A DNA stretch of 64,000 nt from Blastocystis sp. Blastoise (taxonomy: Eukaryota; Sar; Bigyra; Opalinata; Blastocystidae): contig JBBPEB010000013.1 in assembly GCA_039096225.1 (NCBI GenBank), forward strand, positions 894,001 to 958,000, read 5' to 3'. The position numbers were made by a program, and so were the translations under genes. Of this stretch, positions 33,001 to 44,637 are shown piece by piece. Below the pieces are notes generated by a model that saw nothing but the letters and a program-made list of their open reading frames with translations, made no database searches and had not been told where the DNA came from. Numbering within the stretch: position 1 is the first letter of the stretch; every line of letters starts with the position of its first letter.

Positions 33001-33072
33001 GATCAATATCATAATACGTCATCAACAAAACGAATTTTAATAGATAATACTTTATATGCTATACCAAATTAA
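30070..33072 (+). CDS. Primase - SF3 helicase (D5-like replication protein), about 1000 aa
   Basis: This is the main replication enzyme. The N-terminus holds an archaeo-eukaryotic primase core: FDLDY near residue 68 (metal-binding hhDhD), an HxxWGIH-type block (IHYSWGIHIY) and KPRKNNGCMFLG. The C-terminal half is an SF3 helicase: Walker A GSTGSNGKT at about 634-642, Walker B YYMNELIEED at about 680-690, motif C GTLFMTSNIQ and an ERR arginine-finger region. A D5-type linker lies between. The frame is open to 30022, but ATG 30070 (MENSQIHF) is preferred because the earlier in-frame start adds a hydrophobic leader that does not fit a primase. Two heat-shock arrays precede it and a 3' motif follows at 33099. 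It looks complete. No DNA polymerase is seen in the window. Confidence 0.9.
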   Translation: MENSQIHFVYTFGSFNHDNSKDNHSEIIIPNPLPFYKSLFTNYQNPKELLHYIDCTPCNTSTNYRRLWFDLDYHQISDDFSFLTDSFIHEFIEEICNHCIHYYNQEFISLVYTKKEVNKKTVHNEIHYSWGIHIYTNWFVNGDYLFFLYNSMILNTKLVDLCKTYNLDIKEFIDYNVIGKPRKNNGCMFLGCSKDNSPSTYKLYEEYTNKTWKKIDDEIDEHYYFKTLLNYKNEDDIISDIINPIIFYKLKQYSRYKRYYARLNNCSRTILCSIQDIKDIPMLISTDTILDTTASKEALLERYLLLIGSIEDMNYFESHNTWYKLCCAAKQICNTTRGLELFKNYSLRYGHDRSDDVIESTWNHIQVDPTHLSNNYILKILMENKLFNKDDDNDFIFMSILECIQSFNLVDSQTLVMLFQLLEFNEIVSIILDKDNFILYTFDEYNILRRCKNNYDINFFETKITTFMKSIVEKFKLSRLYSKENEQHQKIVDKIMSASVTNEYHYKEWLNRYLKTYGKSYKEYLDTYMVHKERVIYTQLGYLYPKESTEEDHRQYYIQPYHKEDMVFEDLLIDTEFNVSWNINNEQKDIIQLFEQHIARYCEFDKKYESIMLRILTTAFYVNTQKTVSYILYGSTGSNGKTITTDLISRIVGSNQCIIVNPDNLEETSIAPKIVDMSNKTMYYMNELIEEDVTGRKKTFNPFSSKVFKEIAEKKEGASARKLFSNIFTKVHFTGTLFMTSNIQPTAVNAGPIERRVCFLPSCCRYFPPGNANLYEDYVDHNLPKRKQTVEKRLKPNHYEMDYTLSDKFYQNRSIIFSYLVSNYFYSSMQLDMHELDNEYHISECKKRFFDRSTEGYDLKSFVDNHITIDPYYLNVVTIEDIFNSYKKVNNNNQFTIKKDLDKFTNALFGCLSSKDTFNSIDIVNIHRKHTSNFYKGGNAIGICGLMIDNTYNECVDTDLFCLSNCLSKKEEIVYSEDQYHNTSSTKRILIDNTLYAIPN

Positions 33073-33098
33073 ATAATAATATTCTTTATTATAAAAAG

Positions 33099-33110
33099 TT
33101 GTTTTGTTTT
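33099..33110 (+). terminator. Viral 3'-end motif after primase-helicase
   Basis: TTGTTTTGTTTT, 27 nt after the stop at 33072, in the 42-bp gap between convergent genes. As at 24228, this position argues for a 3'-end role. Confidence 0.55.
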
Positions 33111-33114
33111 AAAA

Positions 33115-34563
33115 TTAATAAAATTTAAATTGAATTCCATGAAAATGTTTTTTAGGGACTTTGACTTTAAAGAATGCATTACCTTTATGTTTTTTCAATA
33201 AACCATGACCACGATGAATAGGTTCTAAAGGAGGCATAGTAGAAAGACTACGTAATGCATAAGTATCTGAATTATTCATAACTATAGGTGTAGAGTTTTC
33301 ATCTTGAGTATTCTGTTGCATAAGAGATGCTTGAGTATTCGTTAATTCTGAATCCGTTGTATTATTATGTAAATGATCAGGTAATAATTGTTTATTACGT
33401 ATAAAACGATTATAACGATCTCTAGAATTCTCTGGAACTTCTTCAGATTCTAATGAACATCCTACAGGTAATTCATTTTCTAAATCTGTTTTATCTGGAT
33501 AATGATGCTTTAATAGATCTTTATAATATCTTAATGTAATCATTATAGTATCATTATCTGATGAATATTGTTCTAGACTACTTAATATCGATTCTGATTT
33601 CATATTGAAATTCTCTTTACCAAATACATCTTCATAGTCTTCTTCATATTGTTCTATACGATCATTAAATCGTTTACATAAAAATAATAATTTATTCAAT
33701 TGATTAATTTCTCTTGTATAAGTAATATTATTCATATCAATATGAAATGTTCTTGTTTTATTATCTAAATCTTGCAATTTAGTTGAATGAGAAGATAAAT
33801 AAGGAGATATATAATTTTCCATATGTGTTGATTGACTATGTAACATCTTCATAATCGAATTTTCAAAGAGTTCTACACCTTTAGATTCGTGTTCTGAATC
33901 ATTATGTTGGAATTGTGCTTCTCTTGATAATCTATAATAATATTGAGCAAATAAATGTCTTATAATATCACAACCATTAATTAAAGAATTATTCTGTTGT
34001 GTTTTATAAATCCAGCCTAAATGTGGTTTTATATATTCATCACCAAATTTCAAATCACGTACTTTACCACCATTCTCAGTAACAAATAAATAATGTCTTG
34101 GAAATAAACGTAAGGATCTAGCTAAGACATTTAAATATTCTTCTGATAAATATTGATAAGTAGGATATTCATTCTTACCGATTTCAAATCGATTCTTTGT
34201 ATCATTTACATGAATAGTCAAAGTATTTAAATCAATATAATTAGTTGTTCTTCTTAACGATAAAGGAATTTGTTGACCACGAGTATAGATTACACAATCA
34301 TTATAATCATTACGAGCACATAATGTATCATAAGTTAAAACTAATAAATAACTATTCACATAATATAAATCATTAGGATTTTCTAAATAATTCTTTTTGG
34401 TGATATTAATGATTTCTCCCCAATCAGCTTCACAATTAATAATTTTCTGAGTGATTTCATAATGTCTTGAATAAGTAGCATCAATTTGTAAAGAACCCCA
34501 TAAATGTTCCCATTTCTTTATATTTTGTGGAGTAAATGCTTTATAATTAATGATAGGAAAAAT
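33115..34563 (-). pseudogene. Tyrosine recombinase 2, C-terminal part (split by TIR element)
   Basis: The catalytic half of a second tyrosine recombinase. Numbered from GTG 34359, the visible set is Arg16 in TLCARNDYND, Lys55 in HVNDTKNRFE, Arg134 in GCDIIRHLFAQ, His174 in KMLHSQSTHMENY and Tyr183. The frame stays open upstream of 34359 to the element boundary at 34563. The tail of about 200 residues after the catalytic Tyr is acidic and then basic, and is not recognised. The N-terminal part lies at 58323-58692, 23.8 kb away beyond the inserted element. If the 3-bp target duplication is collapsed, the two parts are out of frame by one base, at an A5/T5 run. So the gene was perhaps already inactive, or the run was misread. 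Confidence 0.7.
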
Positions 34564-34638
34564 GTTAGAAATACCCAGATTTCCCTATTGATTTGTATAC
34601 ATACCCAATTTTTTGTATGATTTGGTAGAAATACCCAA
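34564..34638. repeat. Left terminal inverted repeat with subterminal boxes
   Basis: GTTAGAAATACCCA at 34564-34577, a partial ATACCCAA at 34601-34608, and GGTAGAAATACCCAA at 34624-34638. Spaced direct copies like these usually bind the element's transposase. Confidence 0.7.
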
Positions 34639-35967
34639 AAATATCTGTTAACATTTTGATTTCATTGTCCAATCGTATTAATTTATATAATAACCGTGTT
34701 TATTAGATGTATTTATAGAATTTAAATTAATAAAAAATTAAAAGAATAATTCATATTATGACGTTAGGATTTGACAATTTGATCCAATCAATCGATTTTT
34801 AAGTTTCTATTAGAAGTTCGTTTATTGTACTATATAATTCTAAGAATTTTCTTTTTGGCAATTTTATCTATTTTTATTTATTTATATTCATTCCTTATTT
34901 TAATCAATATATACATTTATTTTGTTATATAACTTGTATTTATACTATTAATTCAATAGAATAACAATATAGACAAGGATCATAACATAATTGTCTGTAA
35001 TTGTTTTAAAAAATAAGTTTGATAGACAAATAAGCCATAAACAGCTATGAAATAAACTTCATTAAAAAGATAACATAGAATTACGTTATATAACATACTT
35101 TTAATTTACTGACAAATTAAATTAATCAATGAATACTTTATATAAGATCTATATATTTATAATATATGAGTTTATAAATATTATAAAGATGTTTTTAGAA
35201 AATAGAACTTATTTTTTGATAATTAACAGATTTGTTGATTCTTTATATTTTCATATATACTATTACAATGTCATAGTTACATTGTTTAAAGACAAATATA
35301 TAAATATTAATCTCAAATAACTGTTTTAAGAGTATGAACTGTGAATTGATTAACAAAAATATTTAATAGATGACGAGATTCATGTTAACAAGTTTTGATT
35401 GGTATATGGTATTAGTTTCTCTATACTATATCAAAAGGACAGATAGTTTTATAATGGATCAAGTAAAATGTCGAAATGGAAAATGTTGTTTAAAAATCAT
35501 GAATGTGTATGTGTTGTGTTTGGTTGCTTATGTTGAGCATACTGACCAGAATTCAGTTTAAAATAATAAACTACAGTCATTAAATTATTAATGATTGCTG
35601 AATATACTCTGTATTTGAGTATATTTTGAAAATAAAAAATGAATCTAAGTTTTAAAACTGCATTTAACTCAATTCTAACATATTTTGAATAAGATACACT
35701 GTTGAGAATAAAACAGATTACAACTCATTTCAGAAACTATGAAGTTTTGAAGGATGAAGAGCTATAAATAATTTAATAAATGCATTCATAAGTGTAAAAA
35801 GAACATATAATTAAAATGTTTATTAAATAAAATATCAATATATATATATATATAAGGAATGACTTATGTCAGGAGTTGAACCTGATTGCTATCTAATTAT
35901 GATAGCCTCTCACCTTATAGAGCATAAGAGTAATAATAATAATGATAATAATATTAAAATACATAAT

Positions 35968-36026
<59 letters not shown>

Positions 36027-36240
36027 TTATAAATAAATAAAAAAATATTAAAATATATATAAAAAAAAACATAAATAAGTAGTATATAAATTAATGAAAT
36101 AATTAGTATAAATAAGAAATAAAAATGGGAAAATCTTTTTATTAATAAAAATAAATATTATATTAATAAGTATAACAGATAGAAATAATTAAAATATGAA
36201 GAGAAGTATGTATATATATATATATATATATATAGATATA
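34639..36240. other. AT-rich interior of TIR element, left part
   Basis: I see no gene. Short open frames (for example 35129-35320 and 35370-35561) are isolated and have no motif. The stretch includes the tRNA-shaped sequence at 35862-35929 and an (AT)n tract at about 35970-36016. Confidence 0.5.
35862..35929 (-). tRNA. tRNA-shaped sequence, 68 nt, anticodon-like AAT (atypical)
   Basis: On the minus strand: acceptor arms TCTTATG/CATAAGT (6 of 7 pairs), a D-arm-like CTCT...TGAG, an anticodon stem CTATC/GATAG with loop ATAATTA, and a T-arm TCAGG-TTCAACT-CCTGA with a B-box. Positions 8-9 are missing and the variable loop is 3 nt, so it is not a standard nuclear tRNA. It is probably a degenerate tRNA or SINE head. 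The sequence at 40317-40384 has the same layout. Confidence 0.35.
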
Positions 36241-37117
36241 AAAGATAATGAAAAATAAGAATTGAATATAGAAAAAAATTGAAGACAAGAATAAGGAGAA
36301 TAAGGGAAAATAAATAAAGAAGAAGAAAAATATTAATTAAATGAGAAGAAGAAGGAATTGATTAGAAGGATAAAGAGCGAAAAGAATTTATATGTATAAA
36401 GAAGAATTAGAGGAAGAGGAAGTACATATAGATAATAAGATAAGAAGATAAAAAAAAAAGAAAGATGGAGACTAGAAAGTCAAGTATAAGAGATAAAGAA
36501 GAAAGAATGTAGAGAAGAGTTAGAAGAACTATAAAGGAAAATCTATTAGAAAAGAAATAAAAATATGAGGAGAATACACATAAGAAGAACAAGTGAAGAT
36601 GTAGGAAAAGCAAATAAGACTATAATGTATATGGAAAAGATAATGAAAGTGAAAAACATTAAATATAAATGATATTCTGTATAATAAATATTGAAAATAA
36701 TGAGATATAGAAAAATAGATGAAATGGAATGAAATGAGAATAATATAAAGAGGAAAGAATTATAAGATATAAAAAGAAGATGCTGAAGAAGAAGGAGAGG
36801 AATGATATACAGAAGATATAGAAAGATAAGAAGCGAAAAATATAGAAAAAGTGGAAAAAGGATAAAAAGAAAGAGATATAGAGAAGGAGATTGAGAAGGA
36901 AAAACAGGAGATAAAGGATATATAGGAGAATAGAAAGAGAAGAAGGATAAATAGAAGAAGAAGACAGAGGAGGAGAAGAAGCATTAAATGAAGAAGAAGA
37001 AGGATTAAATGAAGAACAAGAAGAAAGATGAATAGAAGAAGAAGAAGATGATGATGAATAGAAGAAGAAGAAGAAATATGAATAGGAGAAGAAGAAGAAG
37101 AAGAAGAAGAAGAAGAA

Positions 37118-37150
<33 letters not shown>

Positions 37151-37323
37151 TAGAAGAAGAAGGAGAAGGAGACAGAGGAGGAGAAGAAGATGAATAGAAG
37201 AAGAAGAAGAAGAAGGAGAAGGAGAAGTAGAAGAAGAAGAAGAAGAAGAAGAAGAAGAAGAAGAAGAAGAAGAAGAAGAAGAAGAAGGAGAAGAAGAAGA
37301 AGAAGAAGAAGAAGAAGAAGAAG

Positions 37324-37355
<32 letters not shown>

Positions 37356-38603
37356 GAAGAAGAAGAAGAAGAAGAAGAAGAAGAAGAAGAAGAAGAAGAA
37401 GAAGAAGAAGAAGAAGAAGAAGAAGAAGAAGGAGAAGGAGAAAAAGATGAATAGAAGAAGAAGAAGGATATCAATGAAGAGAAGGAGATTGAGAAGGAGA
37501 ACAAGGAAAAGAACGAAAAGAAAAAAAAAGAATATATCGAAAAAGAAGAATATATATATAAAGAAGAAGAAGAAGGAGAATAATTATATATAGACGAAGA
37601 ATAAGATAAACAGAAGATATAGAAAAGAAGGAGAAGGAAGAGAAAAGAAGAAGTACCATAGAAAAATATGTTGGAAAATAATGATAAATAGAAGATATAG
37701 AAGAAGAAGTAGAAGCAGAAAATATAGAAGAAAGATATATAGACAAGGATAGAGAAGAATAAGTAGAATATATATATATAGAAGAAGAAAAAAGGTGAAG
37801 AAGAATAAATAGAAGACATAGACGAAGAATAAGAAGATAAAGGAGGTACATAAGATATAGGAGGAGAATAATATGGAGAAAATGTAGAATAAGAATAATG
37901 ATAAATAGAAGAGGAAATGTAGATGAAGGAGATAGAAAGAAAAAGAATATACAGAGAAGAATGTATAGAAAGAGAAGAAGAAGAGAAGAAGAAAAATAAG
38001 ATCAAATAGAAGAAGAAGAAACAGAAGGAGAGAGAAAGAAGGTGATTCAGAATTAAAATAAATAGAAGAAGGATAAATAGATGAAAAAGAACGAAAAAGG
38101 AATGAACAAGGAGACAAAAAATAAGGATATATAGAAGAAGAAGGAAAATAGAAACAATGTGTAGATGAGAATCAAAAGGAATAAAGAATAAGGAAAGTAT
38201 AATTGGAAGAAGATGAGAAAAAGAAGTAATAATATAGAAGGAAATAAAGAAGAAGAGTAGGAAAAGGAAGAGTTGAAGGAAATGAAAAAGAAGACGATCA
38301 TGATAAAGAGATTGAAATGAAGAGAGTATGTAATGATAGGAGAAGAAGAACCAGTAATAATTAATGGAGGAAAGAAGAAAGTGAAGGAAAAACTAGAATA
38401 TAGAATAGAAGAACATGAAATAAAACATACTATAAAGTAATATTAAGAAAAACAATAACTGTTCTATATAACATAAGAGTATAAGAATAAAAATGAGTAA
38501 AAACTAGAGAGTAGATGAATGGAAGAGAGAAGAGGAGAACAAGGCCAATTCAGGACAAGAGGAGAAAATAAGAATGAAGAAAAACAAATATATAAAAGTT
38601 TTG

Positions 38604-38620
<17 letters not shown>
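36241..38620. repeat. Polypurine tract (plus strand) with GAA satellite core
   Basis: About 2.4 kb almost free of C on the plus strand, rich in AGAAGA, GGAGAA and AAATAGAAGAAG. The core at about 37080-37450 is near-pure (GAA)n with GGA and TGA variants. Open frames on both strands here (poly-Ser/Phe or poly-Arg) are artefacts of the repeat. Confidence 0.9.
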
Positions 38621-38641
<21 letters not shown>

Positions 38642-40587
38642 AAAAAGAATAAAAAATATAAATAAGTCTATAAATATATTGAATTAAACTAATAATAAAG
38701 AAAAATAAAAGTAATTCTTAATAATAAAGAAAATAATAATATATAAGCAAAATAAAAAAAAAAGTCAATTATATATATATATATACATAAATAAGAAAAG
38801 CCAAGAAGTTAGTGACAAGAAGAACAAGAACTAGGCTTAATAACTATATAATAACCTATATAAATATCTATATAATATTATAATTATAATTATAAAGAAA
38901 ACAAATGCAGAAAATATATACATCTAGAATCTGAATATGACTAATACAAATTAACTCTAATTATAAGCATTTGAGTTGCATAGGTAGTGATTAAGTGAAG
39001 AGATCCATGCTTCTCTGCAATTTAAGACCAATCTGTTTATCCAATTAAGTAATTTTTTTTTTTAAAGTATTGAACCACGCTCAGTTAATATAACCCACCA
39101 ATTGCTACTCAGTGAGAAAGCCTAAAGAAATAACTTTGTATGGTGACGTCACATCATCCAATTTAAACAACAATACAATAGCAGACCATCTAGCTCAACC
39201 ACTTTACACCACTCAGACAAGCTCACCATAGAGAAAGAGAACATAGCACAACAGATCAATCTGCCAATGGAGACTGGAAGGTACTCTACTATACTCCTAG
39301 GGCCTATATATAGATAAATATATACTTAAAACATACAAAAACGAAATTAATCATATTTTTTATATGATTATTGAAACTTCACTATAAATTAACTTATTAA
39401 ATTTTATTGAAATCTTAATATTTCTACTTTTTATTTTTTATTATTTTATTTAAATACTTTAAACCGTTATTCTTACTCCTGATGTCTTCTTGTTGTTGAT
39501 GGAGTATGTATTTATGTAAATAAAATTAGTAAATTGATTAATTATTTATAGAGTGTTGAATAAAATAAAATTAATGGTTACGGTCATGAGGAAATAGTTA
39601 GACTTGATGAAGACAACAAAAATTAGTCGATTATGTGATAGTCACTAGATTGCCTAAATGTGTAGAACTGTCAGAAAAGGTGAGTTTGTGTGTGTTTGAA
39701 TTTAAATTCAACATTAATTTAAATACATATTTCACTAATCAATTCAATTTTAGAGAAGTTACAAACACAATTGATTTTTCTTGGTGATATGTTGAGTTAG
39801 AATGTCGTTATTTTAATTTTCTATTAGTAATTTGAATTTAATTATGACCTATATAAACTAAAGTTAATTATAATAGTTTTCTAGGTAATGTAGATTTGTC
39901 AAGGTTCTTTAAAAGTTTCAAGAGTGGTTTATAAATGTTAGAATAGATTATTTGTGTCAATCATGTTAATATAAACAGTAGAAATGCTTTTTAAGAGTAT
40001 AGACAAAGAATGCATTGCGTGTTTATAGACTTCAAGGTGTTATTGATGAATATTTATTTTTTATTTGTGTGTAGAATTGATCAATAGGATATATAGCAAA
40101 ACAAAATAATGAATGTGGTATTCTAAGTGAATGTAATTGTGAATGTGTTGTGTGTTGAATATAGTAAACTAAAAACATTATAGAAAAGCGACTAGCAATG
40201 TATAGAGTTTATTCAATTACATGAAACTCAATATACCCTTTCATACTGGTTCTAATGAATGAGAATATCTATAGAGAAAAATATTTAAATTTTTTTATAA
40301 AAAATATAATATATGACCCTAGATCAGGAATTGAACCTGATAACAATCTATTAATGATTGCTACTAACCATATTCAGTCTAAGGAATATTAATTATTTGA
40401 ATATAACCATGTATATATGTTTAACAGACAAAAACCCAAAATATAATTATATATATATATAAATATATACTCTATTACGCCTATTTATACTAACTTATAT
40501 AATGAAAACCTTATAATAAGATTTATATCAATAAGTGATAAACATAATGTAATAGAGATATAAAAAGAGAATATAAAGTAATAAAGA

Positions 40588-40625
<38 letters not shown>

Positions 40626-43600
40626 ATGAGAGACCAGCTAAAGATACATTCTATAAATAGTTAGAGAATAAAGAAAATGAATAATAATATATAAATAAAT
40701 TTGGTTAAAATATTAATAAAATATTACATAATAAGTTATAAAAAACTAATAATAGTATAAATATGTATATACCAAAAAGGTTGTATCATCATTAATTATA
40801 GTAGTTTCTATTAGGAGCTTGGATTCTAAAATAGATATAATAGCATATAGATGAATGACATATTTATAGAAAGAAATATAGATATATATTATAAAAGAAG
40901 TAATAAGCAGAGTAGAAAGTTATGTATTTATATTTACAGTATAATTAAAAAAAAATAACAAAAAGAAAAAAACATATCTAAATATAATATAAGAACATAA
41001 TACTTATAAGAATAAAAACAATTAATATATATATATATATATATATATATTCTTACCTGGACAATATCTTAATTTTATTAGCAATATATATATAATAATA
41101 ATAGAAAATAGTAAATACATATATATATATATATAAAGTTGGAAAACATATAGTAAATTATTAGATATATTTATATATAAGAGAAGTAGACTTAATATAT
41201 ATTACGAAAAATAAATTGCTCACATCAATAATGTTATATATATATATATATATATATACATAATAACTATATGTATATAATCTTTATTTCAAAATAAATA
41301 CAAAACGATATATAAATAAACGACAATTAATATACATATATACCACAATACATATACTAACATAATTGAATAAAACATACATAAAGAAGCGCTATGACTA
41401 TTACTATATGTATGTATAATAAACTATATGGTAAATGGTATTTAAAAAAGATAATAAATAATAAAGTTGTAGAAAGATAAATGATATAAAAGAGTTAAAT
41501 AGAAGAATAATTGATATAAAATATTAAATACACAAAATATTATCTTTTATATTAATAAAAAAATACATAATATATATAGAATAAGATGATATATATAATA
41601 ATATATACATAATCAGAATTAAAGGAATATATTTATATAAATTCATAAGAAACATGAAAGGATGACTTACATATAACTATTAAACTATACATAATATATT
41701 ATAATATGAATACATATAAAATACTATATATAAGTCTATATATGTTTATATATATATACTTTGAATATTAATATCAATGATATCTATATATATATATGTA
41801 TATATATAGATATAAAATAATTACATATATATATATATATTAAGTATAACAAACATGTAAAAATTAATGCATAATATATATATATAATGAATACAAAATA
41901 ATTCTATAATATCATATATAAATATATATATTTGTTCACTAAAGCAACGTTTGAATATGAAATAAAACAACTATATATACATATGTAAGCAAATAGACAT
42001 ATTATGGTAATAATATAATAAAAATAAATAATACATAATAATAATTTATATATATATATCTCTAAGTATATATATATATATAACTTATAAAACTAAATAA
42101 AACTAAATAAATAAACACATATAATGTGATAGTTATTAAATATATTTATACATATAGAATGAATATATAATAAATATTAATAATAATAATAATAATAATA
42201 ACATGAATAAGAAATAAAAAGTATAAATAATCTAAATAATGATAATTAGTAAAACGTATCTATTTGTATAAACTACATACTTTATAGATTAAAAATGAAA
42301 GAAGAATGAAGTATATAACTCAAAATGGAATATAATATATAATATAATATATAATATAATATATATATATACTAAAAAATAATCTTGAATATAACAATAA
42401 CTATTCACTATATAAAAAATGACATATAGCTAATAATAGAAATATAATATATATATAATCATTGTTTAAAAATAAAATAAAAGATAATAAACAACATAAT
42501 ACTAATAAGAGATAAAGAATAATAGAAAAGTAATATAACATATATATATATTTACATAAAAAGAATATGTATTATGTAGTAATATCGATTATAGAAAGCA
42601 AACCATTCAATGGCAGTAATAATTCTATATATATATATAAGTTTAAGAATAAAAAACAATAGATTATAAAAAGAAAAAGAAAATGTATAACATAATATTA
42701 TATTATATACAAAATATTCTAGACAAATTATTAAAATATAAATTAATAAATAGGAATATATATTTATATATACATTGTGTGATTGCTAATAAGATAATAC
42801 TTAAATATTATAATAAATAATGTAATCTATATACATATGTTATTAATATAAATATATATATATATACATATATAAACAAGAATATATGTAGATATATATA
42901 CTATATGTATATAATGAGTTGATTTTCCAAGTGATCATTAATACGTCTATATATGATAATATATAATAAATAATATTATATATATATAATGAATAAAAGG
43001 AATAAAAATGATAAATAAATAATATATATATATATATATATATATCAGAATCAACTATTGATGATGATGTTTAAGTTCTAATAAATATATATACTTTTAA
43101 CTGAATATATATTAAAATAATCTTGACATAATCATTGTTTTGTTTCTGTTATACCTATAAAAGATATGATAATTATTATATATATATATACCTTCAATAA
43201 TTCAATGATACTATGAATTTGAAAGATAATAAAACTTCAAACAACTGATCATTCACCATTTCTATATAATAATATGAGGTATATTGATAATAATAAAAAT
43301 ATATACTTGTAAGATCATGAGAGAAGTCATTAAAATAATAAAAAGACCTAGGTAACATTCTTCTCAGTAAATGCAATTCATTTAATTTTTTCTTTCAAAT
43401 TCTTCACTATATAATAATTAAATATAGAAACAAAATATAAAACAATATACTACTAGAGCATACTAAAACCAAAATTGCCAATCAAGAAATTATGACAAAT
43501 ATAGTTTCTTCCAATATTGAATAGCGAACGTCATCAGGCTCCCTAGATTATGTTTCTAAGCCTATATACATAATATTATTCAAATAAACATATACCTGAA

Positions 43601-44637
43601 AGAATGAATCACCAATTGGCTTATTATTTGGATTTATTTCATTCCTAATCTATAATAATATGCATATAAAATATAATATAATTATAAAATATAAAATAAC
43701 CTTCTAAATAATTAAATAATCCATATAATAATATTTAAAAAATATACTCTTCCACAACAGTTCATTTAAGCCGATGCTGAATAAGACTTTCATGGATTGA
43801 AGTGATTCTAAAAAACTTTAAGAATAGGGAACATATCAAAAAAGACTTTTTATCCCAAACTTTGAATCTCTAGAAATTATTTTTAAAACTTGTTCACTGA
43901 ATCACAAAACAGTTTTTATCAAAGAGGTTGCTTCCGCTATTTAGACTGATTTATCCCTGTTTCCATCCTCAGAATGATTATTTCTTGAGATTCAAATATT
44001 GATTTATTTCATATATTGTCATTATAAACATATAAAATGAATCTACGTATGTTTTCTAGTCATAAATATATATATTATATAGTTTACTCTCTTCAAATAT
44101 TTTGTTTTATATAGTAATCAGTTGATCAATTGGTTGCGTATTGTTTAGATATTCAGAAAAAGCTATATCTAGTTTCAAATCAACTCTAAAGGTCTTGGTG
44201 AACAATAAAGATGAATCTAAGGTATATAATTATTTTACATTTTTCTCATTTTGTTTATTCTTTGTTATATCTGTTTTATTTCTATATTATCAATACATTC
44301 ATATTATTTCTATAACATATTTATTTCATTTTCATTTATATATTTTTTTTTACAATTGAATTGCTTTCTATTTTTCTATCTTGTTTATCTTTTAATATAT
44401 ATACTCTATTTAATTTTATTAATTTATTCTACTTATTTATTTATAGAATCTTAGCGTATTCAAGTACAACCTGGGAATCAGATTGCAATGATTCAAGTCT
44501 TCATTAAGGTATATATGTATTTAATAATATATTTAGTTTGTTTTAACTGACTATTAATAATATATTTGTTATTTTTTTCTTTATAATAATAATAATTATT
44601 CCATTTTTATAATATTATATATTCTTTAGTTTTATTG
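38620..44637. other. AT-rich interior of TIR element, middle part
   Basis: This is mostly low-complexity AT with many (TA)n runs, and no convincing gene. A more balanced block at about 38990-39310 contains an ATF/CREB-type palindrome TGACGTCA (39144-39151) and a CCAAT box. Exon-like plus-strand pieces with GTATAT donors occur at about 44148-44220 and 44448-44510. They could be remains of a captured gene. Confidence 0.4.
40317..40384 (-). tRNA. tRNA-shaped sequence, 68 nt, anticodon-like TAA (atypical)
   Basis: On the minus strand: acceptor CCTTAGA/TCTAGGG (7 pairs with one GU), D-arm CTGA...TTAG, anticodon stem CAATC/GATTG with loop ATTAATA, and T-arm TCAGG-TTCAATT-CCTGA. Total length and arm lengths equal those of 35862-35929, including the absent positions 8-9 and the 3-nt variable loop. 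Their shared odd shape suggests a family. Confidence 0.4.

Noticed and set aside
36407-38301. Long Ser/Phe-rich and Arg-rich open frames on both strands
   Set aside because: They are translations of a GAA/TTC satellite: every frame of a stop-poor repeat stays open, composition is that of the repeat, and no start, domain or splice context supports them.
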